DNA of 40,354 bases from Oscillospiraceae bacterium (GTDB lineage Bacteria; Bacillota; Clostridia; Oscillospirales; Oscillospiraceae). Location: assembly GCA_017473225.1 (NCBI GenBank), contig JAFUMG010000033.1:1-40354 (forward strand). The letters run 5' to 3'. Made by a program: the position numbers and the translations under genes. The notes under the pieces were generated by a model. The model was given only the letters and a program-made list of their open reading frames with translations. It was not told where the DNA came from and searched no databases. Shown in pieces: positions 34,429 to 40,354 of the stretch (the first letter of the stretch is position 1; each line of letters opens with the position of its first letter).

Positions 34429-34541
34429 GTAGTTAATACCCAATTTAGATATCACTTTACAGTCTAGTTTTCTGGGTGTAAGAAGAGGAAAAATCTAAAT
34501 ATTTCGTTCGCAAGTTTCGACAACAAATAAACCTAAATACT

Positions 34542-36014
34542 TTATTCCGTTAACTTCAATATTAATGCAGATGAATAAGAACTTACACGCAAGGGAGAAT
34601 CAATTTCATTTGATACGAGGATTCTTTCCAACTCAAAAGCTCTATCAATAGAATTGATCGGCCCAAATTCGGTAATGAGTTCTTTTGCCTTCATATCTGT
34701 TTCGCTCGATGGTGTGTATTCAGCAATCTTATCTATGTCGATTTCAACATCAAAGTTGCATCTCGTTGTGAACGGTACTATGCGATAATATATCATTAAC
34801 TCCCACAACGGACCATTATTAAGCACTAAATTGAATTCAATAGCATCAACTACAATATACTCGCTAAACTCATTTAGTATAACTCCTGTTTTTTCAACAG
34901 TATTTCTTGTTGTTAGCTTACATATATCTCCAGCCTTTATTCCAGCGAGTAGGGATTTTGTTTCTCCGGTAATGAGTCGAAGCTCTCCCATACCCGTGTC
35001 ATTAAGATATATGCATGATTTTTCTTCATATATTTCTGGTAGCATAACACCGTTGATCCATAGATCACGTTTATGACTAGGATATCCTGACATATCTACT
35101 TCATAGAGCGGTTTCTCCTGCGTTAACTGCCAATGTAAAATTGCTTGCGCTGCGAACGCATAGCAAAATTCCGCATCTCTTTTTTCCCATTCTCTCTGCA
35201 TCACAGAATACCCACTTCTGCTCGCTCTATATTGACTCGGAATATGATCAAGATATTTTATGAACTGCCGATAATCGGACATACTTACATTGGTTCCTAG
35301 TATCGATATCTCTTCATCCAGGCTTTGTATATAGTAGTACAGTTCCATTGATTCTTTCTTAATATGTGGAAGTGCCGCCACTTTGTTTATATGATGAGAA
35401 TGATTGCGAAGCAAAAATTCGCCCAATTCAAATGCATCGCGACATGCAACAACAGCTTCTAAATACTTGCCTTCCGAGATTCTTGTTTCTGCCTGGATGA
35501 GATGATTTTTGATTTCAGAGGTATCAATTAAGGTTGAGTAGGAAATTTCTTGGATGGTCAAACCAAATACTTTCTTTAAGATTTTTTCAAAAAATCTATC
35601 GCCATACTTTATGAAACTTCTCAATTCGCTAACAGGAAGAATCATTCCATGCTGAACATTGTTCCTCAACGTTCTAAGCTGGCGTATTTCATTTTCATAT
35701 GGGAGGCCGGTACCTCTTCCATCCAGCAGCGTGTATTCCTTTAGGAACCTATCAACTTCACTGAAAATTGCCATTAACTCCGGTGTATTAATAGTTTTTG
35801 ATAACTTTTCTTCAATCTCAAGATGTTTAATTACAATTTTCAAAAGATATTCAATCGAGTTATCCAAACTGTGTATTGCTATCATCGTATCAAAGCTATT
35901 TCCTGTTTGAGCATGAAGTGTTGCATGTTCAAAAAAGTGTTTTGCTTTGATTAGTAATTCCATTATTTCCGGAGTCGCGGATACAGGTAATTCGACCTTG
36001 GTAATTTCATCCAT
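34542..36014 (-). CDS. HEPN-like protein with R-x4-H motif, function unknown
   Basis: 490 residues, not recognised as a named family. The N-terminal 150 residues are helical and look like a HEPN domain: FFEHATLHAQTG, HSLDNSIEYLLKIVIKHL, then LRTLRNNVQHG, in which Arg117 and His122 form the R-x4-H motif of HEPN ribonucleases. A second helical block (about 165-235) has EAVVACRDAFELGEFLLRNH. The C-terminal half is beta-rich with no motif recognised. HEPN proteins include toxins and antiphage RNases, but also inactive binding modules. Start ATG 36014 follows GGAGGT. The gene is visibly A+T-rich compared with the main chromosome. Last gene of the recombinase-side cluster. Confidence 0.75.
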   Translation of the reverse strand: MDEITKVELPVSATPEIMELLIKAKHFFEHATLHAQTGNSFDTMIAIHSLDNSIEYLLKIVIKHLEIEEKLSKTINTPELMAIFSEVDRFLKEYTLLDGRGTGLPYENEIRQLRTLRNNVQHGMILPVSELRSFIKYGDRFFEKILKKVFGLTIQEISYSTLIDTSEIKNHLIQAETRISEGKYLEAVVACRDAFELGEFLLRNHSHHINKVAALPHIKKESMELYYYIQSLDEEISILGTNVSMSDYRQFIKYLDHIPSQYRASRSGYSVMQREWEKRDAEFCYAFAAQAILHWQLTQEKPLYEVDMSGYPSHKRDLWINGVMLPEIYEEKSCIYLNDTGMGELRLITGETKSLLAGIKAGDICKLTTRNTVEKTGVILNEFSEYIVVDAIEFNLVLNNGPLWELMIYYRIVPFTTRCNFDVEIDIDKIAEYTPSSETDMKAKELITEFGPINSIDRAFELERILVSNEIDSPLRVSSYSSALILKLTE

Positions 36015-36111
36015 AAGTAGACCTCCGCATTTTTACTATCCCAATTGGTTTTAGCATTACAGTATTGGTGCTTCATAATTATTTCTCTCCCGAACAACAA
36101 CTGTATGCTAT

Positions 36112-36795
36112 TTAACAATAAAATTCTACCATATCCTCCAGTCGAATACAAGCCAATACTTTGATCGGCATATCATAACCGCAGCCACAATCGAGGTTGA
36201 TAAATCCTGGGGCATGCAGGATCTTCAGGTGTTCTCCCTTATCTTCCAGATCCATCGCATAGGCAATGCGCTTTTCTTCCAGTTGGATCATGCTCAGAAC
36301 TTTCGTATGCCCGATGATCAATCTGCAATCCGGGATAGGGTTTTTAGACTCCATAGTCGGTCTTGTCCACACCTCATCGTGGACATTGTTACCTGGGAAG
36401 CCATGCACCATGTAGAACCGGTTGCCATTGACTTCTAGTTCCAAGTGCGTGGGTCTTGTACGCAGATATGTTTTTATCCGCTGCTGCACCTTTGCTTTCT
36501 GCTTCAGGTAGGCAGCTAGTGTCGGAGCATTGCCATTCCGGTTCCATCTGCGGATTTCCGTACTGGTTGCTTCTGGGCTGAGATACTGCAGCATCATATA
36601 TTCGTGATTACCCAACAGCATAATTACATTGGGCATCTCCATGATTTCCAGAAGCAGGGCGATCCCATCCGGCCCTCTGTCTATCACATCACCAAGCAGG
36701 ATCAGCGTATCTTCTTCTGATAAGTGAATTCTCTCTAACATCGCATGAAAGCGGTCCGCTTCTCCATGGATATCACCCATAACATAGTGCGCCAT
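36112..36795 (-). CDS. PPP-family metallophosphoesterase (Ser/Thr phosphatase-like)
   Basis: 227 residues. All PPP motifs are present: GDIHG (7-11), GDVIDRGPD, LLGNHEYM, a MVHGFPG histidine and IIGHT. These bind two metals and are typical of lambda-phosphatase/PrpA-type bacterial enzymes that remove phosphate from proteins or small molecules. No signal peptide. ATG at 36795 (MAHYVMGDIHG) is preferred; a GTG 11 codons upstream would add an unrelated tail. The start lies 61 bases inside the DUF1016_N gene, so the two are probably co-translated. A gap of 97 bases separates it from the HEPN gene. Target unknown. Confidence 0.9.
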   Translation of the reverse strand: MAHYVMGDIHGEADRFHAMLERIHLSEEDTLILLGDVIDRGPDGIALLLEIMEMPNVIMLLGNHEYMMLQYLSPEATSTEIRRWNRNGNAPTLAAYLKQKAKVQQRIKTYLRTRPTHLELEVNGNRFYMVHGFPGNNVHDEVWTRPTMESKNPIPDCRLIIGHTKVLSMIQLEEKRIAYAMDLEDKGEHLKILHAPGFINLDCGCGYDMPIKVLACIRLEDMVEFYC

Positions 36796-37367
36796 CGTCG
36801 CCCACCACCTTTCCAGATTATCCACCACTTTCTGATTCGCTGAACAGACTGGTGGATTTTTTTCATAATATCAGCAGACAGATTCTTATTGAAATCAGTC
36901 TGCTTTTCTTCTTGCTCCACAATATAGCACACTTCTTCCTCAATAGCGAGAACAATGTTTGCATGTGCATTGGCTGCGATATTGGCAATCAGCTCAGTCT
37001 TGGACCAGCCAAACTGCTCCACCGCCTTCATATACCATTCCCGCAGATCCATGGTCAGATCTGCTTCCATAATAACCACATTCTGAATCCATCCCAGCTT
37101 CATAGCACGGGACAGCAGAGCAGAATGATTTTCGTAAGTACGATAAAAGTCCCGCATTCTGCGAAGACTCCGGGGAGAGAAACCTTTCACATCCGGGTAC
37201 TGCTTGTTCAGATATTCGGACGCCATTACAGCCGCCCCTTTTTCTGTTCTTCGGCACACAGCCTTGCCGATCCCACAGTAGAGTTCCATCTGAGACAGTT
37301 CCTTTTCCATCAGCAGATCAAGTTCTTCGTACATTTCACTGTAGTCAATATTCTTTCGGATGTTCAT
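36735..37367 (-). CDS. Short DUF1016 N-terminal domain protein
   Basis: 210 residues. Matches the helical N-terminal domain of DUF1016/YhcG proteins: YCGIGKAVCRRTEKG, FSPRSLRRMRDFYRTY, MKLGWIQNVVIM, EWYMKAVEQFGWSKTEL. Full-length proteins are over 300 residues and add a PDDEXK nuclease domain; that part is absent here. The last 35 residues (after MKKIHQ) are read from DNA overlapping the phosphatase start. ATG 37367 follows GGAGGG at 6 bases. Its role alone is unknown; it may bind DNA or a partner. Confidence 0.82.
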   Translation of the reverse strand: MNIRKNIDYSEMYEELDLLMEKELSQMELYCGIGKAVCRRTEKGAAVMASEYLNKQYPDVKGFSPRSLRRMRDFYRTYENHSALLSRAMKLGWIQNVVIMEADLTMDLREWYMKAVEQFGWSKTELIANIAANAHANIVLAIEEEVCYIVEQEEKQTDFNKNLSADIMKKIHQSVQRIRKWWIIWKGGGRRWRTMLWVISMEKRTAFMRC

Positions 37368-37407
37368 TGTGTTCCCTCCATTCATTTTTAGATTCGCCTT
37401 GGTAAAA

Positions 37408-37445
37408 CAACAGCGCATGACCTTTATTCTGGTCATGCGCTGTTG
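37408..37445 (-). terminator. Strong hairpin between the SRAP and DUF1016_N genes
   Basis: Perfect 15-base arms CAACAGCGCATGACC (37408-37422) and GGTCATGCGCTGTTG (37431-37445); TTTTACC follows on the minus strand. It lies right after the intact-frame SRAP stop at 37448 and splits the cluster into two transcription units, or is a processing site. Confidence 0.85.
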
Positions 37446-37447
37446 GC

Positions 37448-38016
37448 TTAGCAAGCCTTATATTCCATATCGGTTAATGCTGCCCTCAAAATATCGTTAC
37501 CGTGATAGCGAAGATTCAGCCAATCTGTTTTTGCTTCACTTGGTAATATCACCGGCATCCGCTCATGAATGAACGAGATGCTGCCGCAGCACTGGTCAGG
37601 ATCGTAAACACAGGTTTGCCTGCTTCGATCCTGTAGATACCTGCCAGATAGAAGCCATCGGAATTCTTTGGCTCTATAGCATATTTAACTTTCTTTCCTT
37701 CTGCGTTTTCCCATTCATAATAATGCGCTGCAGGAATCAGGCATCTTCGCTGCCGCCTCCCATCCTTGAACATAGCTTTTTGAGCTGCGGTCTCGCTTCT
37801 GGCATTGATGATTCGCTTTCCATCCGGCAGGTGGTAGCCCCATTCCATAGCAAAGGGCTGCGGTTCCAATCTTCTATTGCTGGCAATCACTGCCGCGGTA
37901 TCCCCAGGGAACACCTCACCAGATTTTGCACTGACATTCCGATGTTCCAGCGCTTCCATAACCGTTCGGATCATCTGAACGCTATCATCTTCTGGGACAT
38001 AGAATCTTCCGCACAT
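37448..38016 (-). pseudogene. SRAP (YedK/HMCES-like) peptidase, frameshifted
   Basis: SRAP proteins form a thiazolidine link to abasic sites in single-stranded DNA through Cys2. The start is ATG 38016 (MCGRFY), which puts Cys2 at the new N-terminus. INARSET (Asn) and HYYEWEN (Glu) are intact. After FTILTSAA the frame is lost near 37580-37590 and stops at 37549. In the next frame the family's C-terminus continues cleanly: ISFIHERMPVILPSEAK, then WLNLRYHGND to TAA at 37448. That part contains the catalytic His. A one-base loss explains it. It may be a sequencing error or a real inactivation. Confidence 0.85.
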
Positions 38017-38077
38017 GGGTACCACCTCGAATCTTATGATATCCCATTTTACTGATACCTAGTCTACCTGTCAACTG

Positions 38078-38416
38078 TCAGCCCATTAACATCTGTCCTG
38101 CCTGTTGAACGGGGATGTGTATTACCGTAACACCTTTCAAATTTAGCTTACCGGTTCGGGTGTGTTGGAAGTCCAGCTCCACTTTACTACCAATCGGTAA
38201 TTCCGCCAATCCGAGGTAGTTGCTGTTGGGCCAGGTAGGAGCAACCACCTTCCGGCCATCGTCTAAAGTGAAGTAAGTAACCAGTTTGTGTTTGCCCCAT
38301 CGTTTGCAATCGATGATGGCCGTGTGCAAGCCCGGTATTTCATTGAATGCGTACCCGGATGTATCAAAGCCCGATTCTGCAAATTGGTGTCGGGACAATG
38401 CTCTCTTTTCAGCCAT
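38078..38416 (-). CDS. Conserved-looking small protein in the recombinase cluster
   Basis: 112 residues, not recognised. MAEKRALSRHQFAESGFD is followed by a beta-rich part (LVTYFTLDDGRKVVAPTWP, PIGSKVELDFQHTRTGKLNLKGV) suggestive of a small barrel. ATG 38416 has GAGGAAGG at 6 bases, a strong reason to accept the gene although it starts inside the preceding one and overlaps it by 154 bases. It sits between the recombinase and SRAP. Confidence 0.65.
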   Translation of the reverse strand: MAEKRALSRHQFAESGFDTSGYAFNEIPGLHTAIIDCKRWGKHKLVTYFTLDDGRKVVAPTWPNSNYLGLAELPIGSKVELDFQHTRTGKLNLKGVTVIHIPVQQAGQMLMG

Positions 38417-38595
38417 GAGTTGCCTTCCTCATAGGACACACCTGTTCCTTGCATGTATTCTGCAAGCGCTCTCATTGGAACTCCCGCGTTGTACTCTCGG
38501 TAGAGGTGTTTTACCCATGTGCTTTCTCCTGTTTGGATCACCACCTTGCCCCTTTCCATTCCATATCCGAAGGGCTGCTTTCTGTTCCGTCCCAT
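38263..38595 (-). CDS. Small recombinase-associated protein, probably truncated
   Basis: 110 residues. MGRNRKQPFGYGMERGKVVI and GVPMRALAEYMQGTGVSYEEG resemble the small proteins or recombinase fragments that follow clostridial serine recombinases. After about residue 60 the sequence loses that resemblance and runs through the start of the next gene in another frame, so the C-terminus may be degenerate. Its ATG directly follows the recombinase TAG. Confidence 0.6.
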   Translation of the reverse strand: MGRNRKQPFGYGMERGKVVIQTGESTWVKHLYREYNAGVPMRALAEYMQGTGVSYEEGNSWLKREHCPDTNLQNRALIHPGTHSMKYRACTRPSSIANDGANTNWLLTSL

Positions 38596-40149
38596 CTATC
38601 TGACCGTCCTCTCTATGGATTCCGGCAGTTCCAGACCGTTCTTTAGCCGGAATCGAATCTTTATGTTGCTTTGTATTGTGACTATCTCAATCAATTCGCA
38701 GAACAGTTCCGCATCGAACGCCTCCAGCATATCCGGACCTGCGGATATGACTTCAAGCATTTGGCTGGTGCTTTCGATGAGATCGTTATCCTCCTGTGTC
38801 TGGAGTCTTTCTTTCTGCTGCTTGGCTTTGCGAAGCTGCTCTGCCAGTTGATTGGATTTCGCTATAAAAATGTCAGGGTCAACATTGCCGCTCTTTTGCA
38901 TAGCGGTCAATTTATGACTCTGACTGATGATGTCTGATATTCTCTTGTTAATCGCAATGATGTCTTCGCCCCACAGCATCTGCCGGGTGCGGATCTTCCT
39001 CTCTTGCTGAAGCAGGAAGGTGAGGATTTCCTGATGAGTTTTCAGGTTATAGTAAAGGCGTAAAAACGCTCTGATAATTTCATCTTCAGGGATTGGAGGC
39101 AACGGGCATTTCTCAGCAGATTCCTCATGGGTTCTGCATACCCAATACCATGTACCATTAATTTTCTTTGATCGGAGCAAACTGCCACAGCACTGGCAGT
39201 ACAGTTTCTTCGCAAAGGGTCTGGCTTGTCCCTTTGCCGCATCACGTCTGCGGCTTTTTCGCAGTTCTGCCGCCTGATCAAACAGTTCCTGCTCGATCAT
39301 GGCAGGATTGCTGCCCTCCACATAGTACATCGGCCTTTCGCCCCTATTGGGCTTTTTTACTCTTGGGAATGTATCCGTGCGGTACTTCTTCTGCAGCAGG
39401 GCATTTCCTGCATAACGCTCATTGGTCAGAATATAGTCCACCAGCTTTCGATTCCACACTCTCCCAAGCGCCTTTTCCGCAGTAAGCCGGACTGAGATTT
39501 CTCTGGAATTCTTTCCGTTGACATAGTCCATGTAGATGCTCTGGATCACCGGGACCGCCTCTGGCCGGATTGCCAGCCCATCTTTGCTCAGCAGAAAGCC
39601 AGTTCCCGCTCTGCAAGTATTGAATGTTCCTTTCTGCATCCGCCTCTGGACACTCCATACCATGTTCTTGGATATGGACTCACTCTCTGCCTGGGCGCAG
39701 GATGCAAGGACAGCAGTCAGCATCTCGCTGGTCACCGTCCGGGTGTCGATGTTGTGTTCTTCGAAGAATACGCTGATACCCAGGTCTTTCAGTTCCCGGA
39801 TATACTCCAAACACTCTTTCGTATTTCGGGCGAACCGGGATATGGACTTTACGAGGATCTTATCGATCCGTCCTTTACGGCAGTCAGACAGCATTCTCTG
39901 GAAGTCATCCCGCTTGGCTGCTGAAGTGCCTGTGACGCCCTCGTCCGCATATATCTCCGCAAGCTGCCAGTTATCGTGCTTGCGGATGTAGTCATTGTAA
40001 TAGCTCTGCTGGGCAGCGAAGCTGTTGATCTGATCCTCCGAGTCGGTACTGACACGGCAATAAGCGGCAACTCGCAGAACAACCGCCTCCGATTGTAAAG
40101 CAGGAATGTAGATTTGTTTCCTTGCGAGATTGTCCCGAGCCGTTGCCAA
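38596..40149 (-). CDS. Large serine recombinase (site-specific integrase)
   Basis: 517 residues. Resolvase catalytic domain with YCRVSTD (catalytic Ser34), DEGVTGTSAAKR and KSISRFARN; then the recombinase domain (about 155-260, GTGFLLSKDGLAIRPEAV), a zinc ribbon (KLYCQCCGSLLRS with VCRTHEESAEKC), and a coiled coil (about 370-450) in the C-terminal part. It catalyses integration or excision between att sites. Start: TTG 40149 is chosen because AGGAGGT lies 7 bases upstream; an in-frame TTG at 40173 would place that ribosome site inside the gene. No att site could be identified. Confidence 0.93.
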   Translation of the reverse strand: MATARDNLARKQIYIPALQSEAVVLRVAAYCRVSTDSEDQINSFAAQQSYYNDYIRKHDNWQLAEIYADEGVTGTSAAKRDDFQRMLSDCRKGRIDKILVKSISRFARNTKECLEYIRELKDLGISVFFEEHNIDTRTVTSEMLTAVLASCAQAESESISKNMVWSVQRRMQKGTFNTCRAGTGFLLSKDGLAIRPEAVPVIQSIYMDYVNGKNSREISVRLTAEKALGRVWNRKLVDYILTNERYAGNALLQKKYRTDTFPRVKKPNRGERPMYYVEGSNPAMIEQELFDQAAELRKSRRRDAAKGQARPFAKKLYCQCCGSLLRSKKINGTWYWVCRTHEESAEKCPLPPIPEDEIIRAFLRLYYNLKTHQEILTFLLQQERKIRTRQMLWGEDIIAINKRISDIISQSHKLTAMQKSGNVDPDIFIAKSNQLAEQLRKAKQQKERLQTQEDNDLIESTSQMLEVISAGPDMLEAFDAELFCELIEIVTIQSNIKIRFRLKNGLELPESIERTVR

Positions 40150-40231
40150 TGTTGCCACCTCCTGGATTAGCAACGCAAGGATATCACACTTACTCCTGCA
40201 AAGCTATTCACACTAATGGACAATGAATTGG

Positions 40232-40354
40232 TCAAGTAATTGGCAATTTTATATTCACACCAGTCTGCCTTGCAATCAGTGCGGCAATCCTGGTTGCTTC
40301 ATTTTTTGTGCAGTATCCGGCCTCCACCAACTTGCGAAGTAGAATCACGGTACC
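40232..40354 (-). CDS. C-terminal end of a gene cut by the window edge
   Basis: Reading in from the right edge gives 40 codons to TGA: KLVEAGYCTKNEATRIAAL then IARQTGVNIKLPIT. It is open from the edge and looks like the helical C-terminus of a small mobile-element protein. The stop lies about 80 bases before the recombinase start. Identity unknown. Confidence 0.55.
   Translation of the reverse strand, partial: GTVILLRKLVEAGYCTKNEATRIAALIARQTGVNIKLPIT

Noticed and set aside
35963-36151. Short open frame between the phosphatase and HEPN genes, with a possible inner start MKHQYCNAK after GGGAG
   Set aside because: It overlaps both neighbours, has no recognisable content beyond about 20 residues, and the HEPN gene has a stronger site just downstream. 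It could be a remnant, but there is not enough to call a gene.
37408-37445. Considered as an attachment site of the recombinase
   Set aside because: The perfect 15-base palindrome with a T run next to a stop codon is explained better as a terminator, and no second copy was found in the window.

Overview
The window looks like chromosomal DNA from a G+C-rich anaerobic member of the Clostridia, most probably an Oscillospiraceae-type gut bacterium. The support is indirect: strong AGGAGG-type ribosome binding sites, sigma-A-like promoters, a T-box leader, lipoprotein signals of Gram-positive type, a C-terminal SLH cell-wall anchor, an ECF sigma factor paired with a DUF4179-like membrane protein, and an oxygen-sensitive-looking flavin/Fe-S reductase. 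No rRNA, tRNA or CRISPR array was seen. The species cannot be fixed from sequence reading alone.

Layout. 1-3.8 kb: a membrane Ser/Thr kinase with a fibronectin-like ectodomain and a zinc-dependent phospholipase C-like protein (+ strand). 3.8-8.5 kb (- strand): an operon of an old-yellow-enzyme/FAD/Fe-S reductase, the two subunits of an aconitase-X-type dehydratase and an HD-domain protein. It is read from a near-consensus promoter through a leader with four hairpins. 8.5-13.2 kb (- strand): an M20 peptidase and a very large ABC ATPase-permease fusion. 13.3-15.2 kb (+): XdhC-like protein and SpoU-type RNA methyltransferase. 15.3-17.3 kb: a palindromic intergenic repeat and RecQ (-). 17.4-20.6 kb (-): a three-gene ABC importer of the TrpXYZ type behind a T-box leader. 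20.6-26.8 kb (-): a 5'-nucleotidase-like surface enzyme, then acyltransferase, GltS-type symporter and peptide-binding lipoprotein in one operon. 27.0-28.2 kb (+): SH3-repeat lipoprotein. 28.2-31.9 kb (-): SLH surface protein and a GH31 glycosidase. 32-34.3 kb (-): DUF4179-like protein/ECF sigma pair and a small membrane protein.

34.5-40.35 kb is a different compartment: lower G+C, tightly packed - strand genes with overlaps, and a large serine recombinase. It holds a HEPN-like protein with an R-x4-H motif, a PPP-type phosphatase, a short DUF1016_N protein, a frameshifted SRAP (YedK/HMCES-like) gene, two small recombinase-associated ORFs, the recombinase, and the last 40 codons of another gene cut by the window edge. 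It is read here as an integrated mobile element or its remnant.

The observations most worth following are: (1) the T-box leader, whose specifier reads as UUC and whose acceptor bulge is UGGU, so the importer predicted by family as tryptophan-type is more likely controlled by tRNA-Phe; it also carries a second antiterminator/terminator without room for a Stem I. (2) The four-hairpin leader of the reductase/aconitase-X operon, whose third hairpin looks like an attenuator. (3) The DUF1016_N - phosphatase - HEPN cassette in the recombinase region, a candidate but unproven defence or stress module. (4) A surface protein whose SLH anchor and ectodomain have sharply different base composition.
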